From NCBI RefSeq assembly GCF_932274485.2, contig NC_065886.2, positions 34,707,501 to 34,771,500 on the forward strand: a stretch of 64,000 nt of DNA, written 5' to 3'. Below the pieces are notes generated by a model. The model was not told the origin of the DNA. It made no database searches and saw only the letters and a program-made list of their open reading frames with translations. The position numbers were made by a program, and so were the translations under genes. The stretch's first letter is position 1; every line of letters begins with the position of its first letter. Positions 21,610 to 31,759 of this stretch are shown piece by piece. This DNA comes from Patella vulgata. Its lineage: Eukaryota > Mollusca > Gastropoda > Patellidae.

Positions 21610-23632
21610 GTAAGTTCTTCAAGTTTATTTATACCTTTAAAAGATAACCTCAAATTCATTAGTTTTGGTTCGATAAATGTTTCTGTCCCTTTTTTTACTG
21701 ACTCTCATCATTTCCCTTGCTAATGGAACAGAAGGTGTTCACGGTAGATTTACATGAATCGTAGTCAAAGAAATATTTATGTGCTCTGAGGGACGGACTG
21801 GGGCTGAGAGGCTCCTGAGCCTGGCCCGTGTGGGTCCCCATGTTAAAGGTGGCTCTCTTCACCCGGGCGCGAGATGATGTTTTGAAAAAGTAACTGTAAT
21901 TAATGCCTTCAAGGGTATATCCTTATTTTCTAGATTGTGTAGTAGGCCATATTTCCAATGCTTTAAACACCAATTAATTAAGACTAAAAAGGTCTCCCTA
22001 CCTACGTGAGACTATAAACTTTTTACAGCCCCCGTCCCCAACTCGAGCCTACCGTACTCACAGGTCCATTCTCTCCACCCATCCCTGTCTGTGCTACTCC
22101 CAATGAGAACACCCATTGCCTTTAATCCAGAGTCCTGGGCCCTTATTCACGAAAACTTAAACTAAGATACAATCGAAATTTTAAGAAATACTGCAATTCG
22201 ATTGGCTGACCAATATGCAAATTGGATATATGCAAATTGATTTTACCGGTCAGCCAATCGAATTGCAGTATTTCTTAAAATTTCGATTGTATCTTAGTTT
22301 AAGTTTTCGTGAATAAGGGCCCTGGATTTCCGCTCTATGGTCACTGTCGTGGGATTTTTTGTGAGAGCCAATACATAAGGTTTACGCATGTCAAAATATA
22401 TCCAAATAGCCTACTTATCTTGATAAATGAAATCGAATTTAACGTCCACCATATAATGGCAAACCATATAATGTGGTATGAGGGACATTTTGCCCGGACA
22501 GTGGCGCTACGGCCAACTCTTGTCAAGTTTTCTGCGGTATGAGGGACATTTTGCCCGGACAGCGGCACTACAGTCTACCTTTTTCGAATCCCAACTGTCA
22601 AGTGTTTTTTTAAGCACGTTCAAACATGTGTACAAGAAACAGCGGTTTTTCGCTCCAACTAGCCACTCTTCCTTTTCAGTCCCTCCTACCTGCATCATAG
22701 ACCAGGAAAATCGAAACAATTACTCCACTTCCATTATGTAGACTTAAGTTTTCCAGTGGAAAATGATACAATTTGCAAGTATCGTGGGCAAATGGAACAT
22801 ACTATTTCAAATATTTATATGAATAGGCGCCAGAATGATTCCCATGATTGTATAATAGTGATTTGACAACTATTAAGCAACATATAGAAATAATTATGGC
22901 ATGATATGGTGGCTGATTGGTAATGTCGTGATGTCGCCTTTCATAACGCGACAACCCGACAACCTGACATCACGACATTTCTACCCGACAACACGACAAC
23001 CAGACAACACGGCATTTCTACCCGACATCACGACATTTTTACCCGACATTACGACACTAAAAATGTCGTGATGTCGTGTAAAAATGTCGGGATGTCGGGT
23101 GAAAATGTCGTGGTGTCGGGTTGTCGTGATGTCGGGTTGTCGGGTTGTCGACTTTCATGATCAATGTTATAAGCGGCCACGATGATATTCATAACAAAAA
23201 ACTGGCAATTAAGAAAATGATTGATCAAGTGGAAGTAGATGAACACTCACAGTGCAGTTTGAGTTGCATTCGTATCCATTTGTATACGTCCACATTCATA
23301 ATGTGAACCGTCTTCATTAGCTCAGTCGGAGCAGAACAGTAGGAGGTTAAATCCCATTTCATTTCATAATGTGAACATATTATGAAGTCGCCCTTGTCTG
23401 TGTGTCTGTCATTGAGTCAAGTGGTGTGGTTTCCAGCCCAAGCTTGTACATGACAAAGAGTAGGGTCGTCTGTCTAACCTCGTGGGTTTTCTCCGGGTCC
23501 TCCGGTTTCCTCCCTCTGCTGAAGACCCCTACGCGCAAGCGAATTATTGAAATAAAATTGAACCATATGTTAGTCCCGAAATGACCTAGTTTGTGTCGAG
23601 TGGACGTTAAACCTCAATTATCTCCCCCCCCC

Positions 23633-23669
<37 letters not shown>

Positions 23670-26600
23670 CCATGATCAAACTCAGAATTAGCTAGAATCA
23701 AGGTTATTGTGTCCCAAAACATAGACCAATCAAATTGCTTATCTCTGCTTAGCCTTAGGAAAATCATAAAGAAACAACAAGATTATGAACATGTTAACGA
23801 TTGTATACAGAGTCAGTTAAAAGCCTGATTAAATAAATGTGTTTTAAGTTGTTTTTTAAACGAATATAGAGATGTACAACATGGTCAAGATATAACGCGA
23901 CAACCCGACATCACGACAACCCGACATCACGACAACACGACATTTTTACCCGACATCACGACATTTTTACCCGACAATGTCGGGTTGTCGTGTTGTCGGG
24001 TAGAAATGTCGTGTTGTCGGGTAGAAATGTCGTGATGTCGGGTTGTCGGGTAGAAATGTCGTGTTGTCGGGTAGAAATGTCGTGATGTCGGGTTGTCGGG
24101 TTGTCGCGTTATGAAAGGCGACATCACGACATTACGAAATGATACCAATCAGCCACCATATGATACCAATCAGCCACCATAGCATGACTTTCTTAGAAAA
24201 TATGAAACTATCGTTTTGATACGTTAAATCTTACTTGTGCAGATATATAATAGTGGTTATATTGTAGATTACGTGTCATCATGTGAAGCTTTAAAAAGAT
24301 GTAACTCATCGTATGTTGATGGTGAATATTGGTTATATCCTGCTATATATAATTATAACAGAGTCAAGATATATTGTGATAAATTATTAACAGACAATCC
24401 CCGGGAATTTATCACCTTACATCACTTGAATGTTGTTCGGTTTCCTAGTGGTAAATATGAAGGGGACGCAGGCGATTGCGAAGTTAATGAAACAGTACAC
24501 ATTCCAATGAGTCCAGGCGAGACAACGTTTCATAAAATCAAATTTGAAATATCGGTAAATAACTTTTTCGTTACACAATTTCGGTATCTATTTAAACAGC
24601 GCTGCGGTGGCTCAGTGACTGAGAAGCGTGCTCGCTAACTAAGGGTCTCGCATTCGCTTCTGTTGTTGTTTTCCCTTGTCAGTGGTGCATGGTGGGGGCT
24701 TACAAGGACCGTGTCTATATTTTTGGATGGGACGAAAACCCTAGGTCTCGTGTACACATTGGCGTGCACGTAAAAGACCCCTTAATAGATGGATTCCAAA
24801 ATAGATGTAGGCCTTAGCGCCACTATCCGGGCACAATTTCCCTCATAGCACCATGCATGGCGTATTTCCCTCTTCATTAGCCCAGTCGGTGCAGAAGAGT
24901 AGGACGTTAAACCACATTTCATTTCATCTATATTTAAACAGAACTCTATATTTCTAATATGAATGATATTTGGTTCAATACATGTCCCCATTCTACCATA
25001 GGGACAATACGGGGATAGATTTTAGAAACCATTCATTCACTGCTACCCGTTCATCATTAAACGAGTGAGGACAGGACAGTCCAATTTATTACATTGACTA
25101 CTTGCTTTACCAGTACTACAAGTGATTCTGAATTCGTTCATCAATATTTTGATACCATATATTTAAATCATGTTTAGAAACAACATTTAGTTATTGGAAA
25201 CTTTAAAATAAACACAACAGTTCTATGGAAAACAATTATCTGCGTTTGTACAATGAAAATGAATAGAAAATAGATAATCATTGTAGAAACGTAGCTTCGA
25301 TTACAATTGTGGTTCTCAACATTTTTTGGCCAACGGCACACTTTGAGACACATGAAAAAAATAGCGGCACACCTGGCTAAACATATGTGAAAAAATTTGA
25401 ATTTTGCAAAAGAAAGTGATGATAAGTCAGACGGCATACAACCGTAGACACAGACTAGTCATAGACTCACAGAATGAGTCAAACTAAATAAATAAAAACA
25501 CAGCCATGAACTCCGATGAATACTCAATTAGAATCATGTGTTTTTTTCGCATTTTCTTAGTGTACCAAAATTTCGCGGCACACTGGATTACAATATAGTA
25601 ATTGTTTCCATAGAACAGTTGTGTTCAGTTGAATATTTAAATTCAATTGAATGTGTGTTGTTTTCATCAGACAGGGGAAGTGCTAGCTGATGGAGGCCTA
25701 TATTCTACACAAATCAGCGGCGAGAAACAACCGTTTGGTGATGCTGTAGCCTGTTCTGGAATTTACGATTACGTAACGTGCCCAAGACGAGGCTATGTTT
25801 TGGTAGACCTCGGACAGACGGGATTTAAAATAAGTCCGATGGTTAGTATTTACTCTTTAATATCCACAACTAGTCTGTCATGTTCGTTTGCATTCACCCC
25901 CTTTCTGTCGTGTTAGTATTGGCCACTCTGCCATGTTAGTTAGTATTAAACACTCGCCTGTCATGTCAATCAGTATTCAGCACCCTTATGTCATGTTAGT
26001 TCGTATTCATCTCTGGTATGTCATGTTAAATTATATTCGTCACCCTTCTGTCATGCTAGTTAGTATTAGCCACCGCCTATCATGTCATGTTGGTTAGTAT
26101 TCATCACCCGTCTGCCATGTTAGTTAGTATTAAATACCCTTATGTCATGTTTGTTTACACCACCATGCTGTCATGTTAGTATCCCCTTGTCATGTCTGTT
26201 TGTATTCACCACTCATCTGTCATGTTAGTATTCACCACTCATCTGTCATGTTAGTATTCACCACTCGTCTGTCATGTTAGTTTATATTCACCACTCTTCT
26301 GTCGTGTTACGCTATGTTCAACACCTTTTGTCATGTTACGTTGCATTCACCACCCCTCTGCCATGTTCGTATTCTCCACTCATCTGCCATGTTGGTTATT
26401 ATGCACCACTCATGTAATGTTGGAATGTCTCGGGACTCATCATTGTACAATAAACAGGGAAAACCTCGATTGTAGAACATCGTTAACATCCATCAAGATG
26501 TCAAGTACGCTCTGCATATATTACAGTCACTGAATGATCTGTCTAATTTGGATGAAAAATAAAATTTATCAAATTAATTATTTGATGTGTGCATCTCATG

Positions 26601-27856
26601 CAAGTTACAACATTAGTAATTGATATAAAACATCACAGAATCTTAACTCTATTCTTACTTTACGTAAGCCATTCCCAATCATTTCATGTTATGTACATTA
26701 CAGAATAGATGGAAGACCTGGAGTTCGGGCAGTGATCCAGCTGCCTGTGATATTATAGAACAGTCAACTTATAGATTTGAAGCTAGAGGGGATGGATACT
26801 GTGGTGGGTGTAAATCTGTCGATAAAATTAAATTAGATGTAGATTCATATACAGGTGAGTTGATCTTACGGACATAGTAGAGTTACTTGCAGGTGAATTG
26901 GTCGTAGAGTCATATATTACCTGCTGGTGAATTGGTCGTACAGCCATATAGAAGATTTACCTTCTGGTGAATTGGTCGTACCATTATATATTACCTGCTG
27001 GTGAATTGGTCGTACAGCCATATAGAAGATTTACCTGCTGGTGAATTGGTCGTACAACCATATATAAAATTTACCTGCTAGTAAATTGATCGTACAACCA
27101 TATAGTAGATTTAGCTGCAGGGGAATGGGTCGTACAGCCATAGACTAGATTTAGCTGCAGAAAAATTGGTCGTACAGCCATCAGTGGATTTACTGGCAGG
27201 GGAATTGATTGTACAGCTATATAGAAGAATTCCTTGCTAGTGAATTGATGTAACGTCATATAGTAGATTTAGCTACAGGGGAATTGGTCGTACAGTCATA
27301 TGGTAGATTTACCTGCAGGAGAATTGGTCGTACAGTCATATAGTCGATTAACCGGCAGGGTTATTTTGTCGTACAGCCATATATAGTAGATATATGTACA
27401 TATAACTGTCAGTTAAAACCTAAACCCTACAGACGATTTAGGTAAAGCAGGTGTTATATAGTAAACTTGCATCTGATAATCTATAGGATTTAACGTCAAC
27501 ACAACACATATGGTTCAATGGGGGGAAACCATAGGGTCCGGAGAAAATCCGCTAGGTTGGACAGCCGGTCTTACTTCTAGTCACGCACAAGGTTGGGATC
27601 GAATCTACGCCACCGGACTCAATGACAGACTTTATGACCTAAAGTGCACACATTAGACCATTTCGAATATTATGGATAATACGGAGTTAAATATTTTGGT
27701 CCTGTAACAATAATTGTTTACCATAAATAGACAATTAACAAGTGTGCGTGAAATAGCTTTATTTAACGTCGCAGTAAAATAAACTGTTTATCACTGTAAT
27801 TTTTATATATTTCAGCCCCGGCAGTCTCAACAGCCATAATACCACAGTGTGGTTAA
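21375..27856 (+). CDS. GON-domain protein, five exons, complete, probably secreted
   Basis: Exons 21375-21609, 24268-24554, 25671-25841, 26704-26854 and 27816-27856 join in frame (phases 1, 0, 0, 1) to 294 codons and TAA. Exon 1 gives a hydrophobic N-terminus (YRFYLFLFHYVL), a possible signal peptide, then two cysteines around FFYHRDARICIPIS, which recalls half of a PAN/apple module. Exons 2-4 are a GON domain: SSCEALKRCNS, DGEYWLYP, VKIYCDK, FHKIKFEIS, then PFGDAVACSG, CPRRGYVLVDLGQTGFKIS and GYCGGCKSVD. These match the family pattern SCxxIK, DGEYxL, IYCxxM, FTKIRL, PFGTAGDC, CPQGxFSINLxGTGF and CGGYCGKC. GON is best known as the last domain of ADAMTS9/20, but here there is no protease or thrombospondin repeat. 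The N-terminal start is the least certain part. Confidence 0.85.
22137..22322. mobile_element. Near-perfect hairpin MITE, about 186 bp
   Basis: GGGCCCTTATTCACGAAAAC at the left is answered by GTTTTCGTGAATAAGGGCCC at the right. The arms stay complementary for about 75 bp (AAGATACAATCGAAATTTTA, ACTGCAATTCGATTGGCTGA) around a short AT centre. The near-perfect arms suggest a young insertion in intron 1 of the GON gene. Confidence 0.85.
22465..22710 (-). mobile_element. Type 1 SINE remnants, with a duplicated 65-bp piece
   Basis: GGTATGAGGGACATTTTGCC followed by CGGACAGYGGCRCTAC occurs twice (22471 and 22535). Minus-strand SINE words ACAAGAAACAGCGGTTTTTC and CTCCTACCTGCATCATAGAC follow. Order is retained but parts are lost. 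Confidence 0.6.
22905..23170. repeat. Palindromic two-word repeat (GTCGGGTT / GTCGTGAT), copy 1
   Basis: Starts at GGTGGCTGATTGGTAATGTC, then CGCCTTTCATAACGCGACAA. It is composed almost only of CCCGACA and ATCACGACA words that switch strand near 23055. The terminal sequences reappear inverted at 24090-24180. Confidence 0.8.
23300..23372 (+). mobile_element. Type 1 SINE tail fragment
   Basis: CGTCTTCATTAGCTCAGTCGG, AGCAGAACAGTAGG and TTAAATCCCATTTCATTTC. Only the 3' 70 bp are present, as expected from severe 5' truncation. Confidence 0.7.
23395..23669 (+). mobile_element. Type 2 SINE, slightly 5'-truncated, CT tail
   Basis: GTCATTGAGTCAAGTGGTGT, CGTGGGTTTTCTCCGGGTCC, CTACGCGCAAGCGAATTATT and GTCGAGTGGACGTTAAACC are followed by a long (CT)n tail ending at 23669. 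Confidence 0.85.
23890..24180. repeat. Palindromic two-word repeat (GTCGGGTT / GTCGTGAT), copy 2, inverted relative to copy 1
   Basis: CGACAACCCGACATCACGAC runs change to the complementary words near 23975. It ends GCGTTATGAAAGGCGACATC and CAATCAGCCACCAT, the inverse of the start of copy 1. CAATCAGCCACCATA is itself repeated at the end. Confidence 0.8.
24268..24554 (+). CDS. GON gene exon 2 (first half of the GON domain)
   Basis: The acceptor is TTATATTGTAG at 24257-24267. An alternative AG at 24241-24242 would give a stop in the required phase, which decides the boundary. It carries SSCEALKRCNSSYVDGEYWL, VKIYCDKL and FHKIKFEIS, and the donor is GTAAAT at 24555. A type 1 SINE starts 45 bp downstream. 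Confidence 0.85.
24599..24928 (+). mobile_element. Type 1 SINE, full length
   Basis: The tRNA-like head GCTGCGGTGGCTCAGTGACT starts the copy. It continues with TTGTCAGTGGTGCATGG, GGATGGGACGAAAACC, GTGTACACATTGGCGTGCAC, CACTATCCGGGCACAATTTC and ATTAGCCCAGTCGGTGCAGA, and ends GGACGTTAAACCACATTTC. It lies in intron 2 of the GON gene. Confidence 0.85.
25100..25620. repeat. Intronic stretch with an inverted pair (CTATGGAAACAATT)
   Basis: ACAACAGTTCTATGGAAAACAATTA near 25214 is inverted at 25601-25620 (AATTGTTTCCATAGAACAGTTGT). CGGCACACTTTGAG near 25334 and GCGGCACACTGGATTAC near 25575 are also related. This suggests an approximately 410-bp TIR element, about 25210-25623, with no ORF. Confidence 0.5.
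25671..25841 (+). CDS. GON gene exon 3
   Basis: 57 codons, phase 0-0, acceptor TTTTCATCAG. Includes PFGDAVACSG and CPRRGYVLVDLGQTGFKIS, the most family-like block. The donor is the weaker GTTAGT and is repeated many times downstream as a minisatellite word. Confidence 0.87.
25842..26440. repeat. Minisatellite starting at the donor of GON exon 3
   Basis: The exon ends ATG before GTTAGTATTTAC. The array repeats CATGTTAGTATTCACCACTC and CATCTGTCATGTTAGTTAG in units of about 36-42 bp for 600 bases, so every unit restates a donor-like ATG-TTAGTATT. Confidence 0.85.
26704..26854 (+). CDS. GON gene exon 4
   Basis: Phase 0 to 1, acceptor TGTACATTACAG, donor GTGAGT. Encodes WKTWSSGSD and GDGYCGGCKSVDKIKLD, the C-terminal CGGYCGKC-type knot of GON. 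A 42-bp minisatellite starts at its donor. Confidence 0.85.
26855..27400. repeat. Minisatellite starting at the donor of GON exon 4
   Basis: The exon end TTCATATACAG before GTGAGTTGATC is echoed in units of about 42 bp with CATATAGWAGATTTACCTGC and AGGTGAATTGGTCGTACAG. Roughly 12 units, progressively diverged. Each holds a GGTGAATTG donor-like word. Confidence 0.87.
27480..27665 (-). mobile_element. Type 2 SINE, decayed with an internal deletion
   Basis: TTTAACGTCAACACAACACA, CATATGGTTCAAT, GGTCCGGAGAAAATCCGCTAGG, TTGGACAGCC and ACTCAATGACAGACTTTATG occur in minus-strand order. The GA tail is gone. Confidence 0.65.
27816..27856 (+). CDS. GON gene exon 5 (C-terminus and stop)
   Basis: Acceptor ATATATTTCAG. 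In phase 1 it gives APAVSTAIIPQCG and TAA at 27854-27856. AATAAA occurs at 27935-27940, a plausible polyadenylation signal, and recurs in the 3' repeat array. Confidence 0.75.
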
Positions 27857-27894
27857 AGAGGGGTTACTATAAGAACTAAACGACAATTATTGCC

Positions 27895-28150
27895 CTTCAT
27901 CTACAGCTGTTTTCAGTATAAACACTATGATATAAATAAACATTTACAGCTGATTTCAGTATGAGAAAACCACTATAACATAAATAATATGGTGTCCAAA
28001 TAAATTTTAACAGCTGTTTTCAGTATAAACACTATAAAATAAATAGATGGTGTCCATATGTACAGCTGTTTTCAGTAAAAGTCTCTAGATGTGTCGGCAA
28101 GAAACATTTACAGCTGTTTTCAGCATGAACACTATACAATATATAGATGG
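27895..28150. repeat. 3' UTR minisatellite of the GON gene (ACAGCTGTTTTCAGTATAAACACTAT)
   Basis: Five imperfect units of about 55-65 bp contain ACAGCTGTTTTCAGTATAAA, CACTATAAWATAAATA and TGGTGTCC. Several units contain AATAAA, so alternative polyadenylation sites are likely. Confidence 0.75.
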
Positions 28151-28194
28151 TTTCCGCAAAAAAAAACATTCTTTGTTTAATTTTTGCAATGTCT

Positions 28195-28425
28195 ATAGTT
28201 TGTCTTGTCCGTAGGTTTGTCTAGTCGGTTTTGTTTTGTGTGTAGTGCGGTCCCCCTGCACCTACTATTACAACTGTTTTCAGTATAAACACTATAAAAT
28301 CATTCGTTCGTTTGTTCCTAAAGTTTTACGTCGCGGGAACGAACGAACGATTTTATAGTGTTTATACTGAAAACAGTTGTAATAGTAGGTGTAGGAGGAC
28401 CGCACTACACACAAAACGAAACCAC
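28195..28425. repeat. Large palindrome flanked by inverted ends of the 190-bp dispersed element
   Basis: GTGTGTAGTGCGGTCCCCCT with ACAACTGTTTTCAGTATAAA and CACTATAAAATCATTCGTTC are mirrored by GAACGAACGAACGATTTTATAG, TTTATACTGAAAACAGTTGT and AGGACCGCACTACACAC. The centre is about 28323. It incorporates one unit of the preceding minisatellite. Confidence 0.85.
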
Positions 28426-29100
28426 TATGAAATAAATAGGAAAGGTTTATATACATCCATTTGCATTAATTTTTATTATTTTTTTTCAAATGCTTCGTTG
28501 ACTTAATACCGAATAATCTTATGTTATTTTCACAATATTATGGCTTCTCTACATTGTTTATGGTCCTTTAGTGGGTTCCCCCTGTGTAAGCATACTCGTC
28601 GCACAATCTAACTGTCTTTATTATTATGCTTTCTTCGAATATAGCTCATTGCTACCAATCCTTATGACTTCCCACCCATTTGGTGGTTTCGAATTGATTA
28701 TCTCTGATTGTTATTAATGGTTGTCTTTGTTCCATATATATATATAGTACTATGGTTTGTCATTCTTTGCTTGATAAAGACGGGAGAACCCTCGTCGAAA
28801 CGTTGCCAGAAATAAATCCTTCAAGTAACTTGTATTCCATGCAATTGTGTCACGTGTTAAATAAATAGAAAATTGTCAAAATAAACATTAAATCCAGAAA
28901 TAAAAGAGAAAATGTAATTGACTGTACTTTCTGGAAAAGTCGCTATATAAAAGATACGATCGGTTTACAGAAGGTAATAAAGTCTGGACACAGTACATTT
29001 GTATTCATCTCCCACCCTCCATTTTAATTATTTTATTCAATTTTACTTAATGTAGCTTCAACATGTTTGTCAACAATTAGGGTCTTATTTTCAGATTTAT
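28426..29100. other. Gene-free stretch
   Basis: CTTTGCTTGATAAAGACGGG followed by CCTCGTCGAAACGTTGCCAG (28768-28812) resembles 3' sequence common in Penelope/Neptune-type elements, but no RT is adjacent. Nothing else recognisable. Confidence 0.3.
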
Positions 29101-29107
29101 AAAAGAT

Positions 29108-29470
29108 TTTGACAATCTGATTAAAATACAGATCTATATTTTATATTTTCGATGGCCTACACTACATGAAGATCTGACCGGTTGTAGCAATAGGTCGCGT
29201 CAGAGGTCATACAACCGGCTTTTGACCCTATGACTTCAGACATTTGATTAACCAATCAGCATTGGTGTTTCTAGTGGATTACATACAGTGCCGCGCACCA
29301 TACGCCTAAAGCACGCCGTAAGAGACCGTTTCATTGGTCAATCCCTCACTTCAAGCAGAACACGAGTTAAATAACAACTCTCCAGATCCTAGTCTAGTAA
29401 AGACAAGTAAAACGAAATTTTGAACTATAAAAAACGAAACGAAATAGGATCTTTGTTTTAATTAGATTGA
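29108..29470 (-). mobile_element. MITE, inverted homologue of 17485-17850
   Basis: Ends AATCTGATTAAAATACAGATC and, reversed, AATCTAATTAAAACAAAGATC. Interior matches include CGATGGCCTACACTACA, AACCAATCAGCATTGGTGTT and GAGACCGTTTCATTGG with the other copy reversed. Confidence 0.8.
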
Positions 29471-29559
29471 GATGTGGATGACTTTATATTGAGAATGTAA
29501 TGTTCGTTTCTTTCTTTGGTATTATTGGTATCATGATGTAATAAATACTACTTCGACTA

Positions 29560-29960
29560 TCTATAGCCTGAAAAATATAAAACTACTAGCAGGATACCCG
29601 AAACCGGAAGTGGTAGACTAACGCCACCTGGCCTATGTTACTCCCCTGGCCGAGCTACCCCTATACCCCCAATTTCAGACTCGGGGCAGACCTAGTGTAG
29701 CCACGAACCCCAAACAGACCGGCTTCACTCGTTGGTCATAACTCCGAAACCGGAAGTGGTAGACTAACGCCACCTGGCCCATGTTACTCCCCGGTCCGAG
29801 CTACCCCTATACCCCAAATTTCAGACTCGGGGCAGACCTAGTGTAGCCGCCAACCCCCGAACAGACAGACAGACAGATACCCAGCTTCGCTCGGGGGTCA
29901 TAACTCCGAAACCGGAAGTGGTAGATTTCGACTATCTTATAGCCTGAAAAATATAAAGTG
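29560..29960. repeat. Tandem repeat with CCGAAACCGGAAGTGGTAGA units
   Basis: AACTCCGAAACCGGAAGTGG, AACGCCACCTGGCCYATGTT, TTTCAGACTCGGGGCAGACC occur at 29598, 29748 and (partly) 29905. The array is bracketed by two copies of TTCGACTATCT(T)ATAGCCTGAAAAATATAAA. The edge word AGCAGGATACCCG is shared with 47925-47945. Confidence 0.75.
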
Positions 29961-30740
29961 GGTGAATGTAAATACACCGTCTGTAACACGAACTTATAAT
30001 TCAATTCTACACAGAATAAGTGTCAATTTGGTTTTGACTTGGCATGATCTATCGTACCTGTCCGGTTATCAACCAAGGAGAGTTATTATATGTCAGAATA
30101 AAAGTAAAATGCCGAGTCTAGGATTGGAGAGGTAATTAACGGAGCATCATGAGACTAACATGCGCGATAGATCATGGAATCTTTTACATGCATCAGCTGT
30201 TAACCGAAACGGCTTGACACCAATTGCATGTCAGCCTAACAAGCTATAGTAGAAAGAGTTAAGAACCATTGCTACAAATAAAATAAAACCAAGTACGAAC
30301 AATACAAACCATTAGATAAAATTCGAAGTCCTAAAAAAAGGTATATTCAAATATGCCTATTTGCAGTTTAAATTTGTTTCTACTGGTAGCACCTGACACA
30401 CTTTTGTAAAGTATGGAATATTTCGTAACAACTATCTTGATTGGACCCTTCTCGGATAAAGATCTTTCGTCAATTGACAAAAATATTTGACTTATTTAAA
30501 ATAGTCATTCTTTTATTCCCATCTGAGCACCTTCATTATCTTGATGTTTATCTGTTTGTGTTGTCAGAGTAAACTACGGAAACACAATTGGGCAAGTGAC
30601 AATTATTTATAACTGGAAATTATACGGCATGGTAATAACTTAGCCATGTACTAAAGTATGGAAGTAAATACATTAAAAGCATTATGTGTATCCTATATGT
30701 TCCAATTTTACACTATTTTGACGTAATATGGAACAGGACA
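29961..30740. other. Gene-free AT-rich stretch
   Basis: No exon, tandem repeat or transposon end recognised. Confidence 0.4.
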
Positions 30741-30985
30741 ACTACTATCATTTTGTTCTGGTCCCCCCTTGTCAGTGATGCACGATGGAGGGCCTGACAA
30801 GGACAGCTGTCTAGTCGTTCGGATGGGACGAAAAACCTTGACAATTGGAATTCGATATAAGAGTAGGCGGTAGTGCCACTGTCCGGGCGAAATTTCCCCT
30901 TATGGCACACTGTATGGCATATGCCCGTCGTCATTAGCCGAGTTCGTAGCAGAAGAGTAGGACGTTAAACTCTATTTCATTTCAT
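30740..30985 (+). mobile_element. Type 1 SINE, 5'-truncated
   Basis: CCCCCCTTGTCAGTGATGCA, GACAAGGACAGCTGTCTAGTC, GAATTCGATATAAGAGTAGG, CACTGTCCGGGCGAAATTTC and GGACGTTAAACTCTATTTC. The piece between GACGAAAAACC and TTGACAATTGGAATTCG is deleted. Confidence 0.8.
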
Positions 30986-31455
30986 TACCATTATGTCGCA
31001 GTAGAATCTGGACGGGGTTAATACCATTATCATGTTTGGGGGAGACACTACTATTGCTGTAGAGTGTGTAAATGCTACTATTCTTATGACATCGGGACAG
31101 AGTTACTATCATTATTCTGTGTCGGGGGGGGGGGGAGAGACTGCTGTCGTCAACTGTGTAAGTGCTGCGCTCGCTCATGCGTCAGAGCAACTATCATTAT
31201 GGTGATTGGGGAAACACTATACAGTCGTGGAGTGGGGATGGGGCTTTTGGAGCTGTTGTCTCTGTACAATACAACTCTGGGGAATTGGACAAATCATTCG
31301 ATATAAAATGTATAGACTAGGAGCAAAAATGAGATATTATTCTGTTTCATGTTCAGAATAAATCAATACAAAATCCCTTTCAAGTGTTTTTGTGCTTTGT
31401 TTCTGTCTAGAAGCAGTGAATTTTAGATAAATAATTTGTTACAACATTTCCTAGA

Positions 31456-31750
31456 TACGAAATGAAATGAAATGGAGTTTATAAACGCCCAACTGTTCTG
31501 TTCCTAAACTGGGCTAATGAAGACGAGCATACGCCATACAGTGTGCTATGAGGGAAATTTTGCCCGGGCAGCGGCGCTCCGGCCTACTCTTATATCGAAT
31601 TCCAAATGCCAAGGGATCTTTTACGTGCACGCCAATATGTACACGGGACCTCGGTTTTTCGTCCCATCCGAACGACTAGACAGCTGTCCTTGTCTGGCCC
31701 TCCGCCCTGCATCACTGACAAGGGGAAACCACGCCGGAAAAATTTCCTAG
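31456..31750 (-). mobile_element. Type 1 SINE, lacks the tRNA head
   Basis: Starts with the tail GAAATGAAATGAAATGGAGT and ends in TCACTGACAAGGGGAAACCA. The TTTTGCCCGGGCAGCGGCGC and TTTTACGTGCACGCCAATAT blocks are well preserved. Confidence 0.85.
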
Positions 31751-31759
31751 ATACAACTG

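Noticed and set aside
23927-24148. ORF with repeating Pro-Thr-Arg and His-Phe words
   Set aside because: It is the translation of the GTCGGGTT/GTCGTGAT repeat, not a gene.
22905-24180. CRISPR-like appearance of short regular repeats
   Set aside because: The genome is eukaryotic, there are no unique spacers, and words alternate without spacing. It is a palindromic satellite.
24237-24267. Use of the AG at 24241-24242 as the exon 2 acceptor of the GON gene
   Set aside because: In the phase required by exon 1 it meets a stop at once. The AG at 24266-24267 keeps frame and starts at the GON homology.
26333-26533. Short His/Cys-rich ORF after GON exon 3
   Set aside because: It lies in the donor-seeded minisatellite and its edge. 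No conserved feature.
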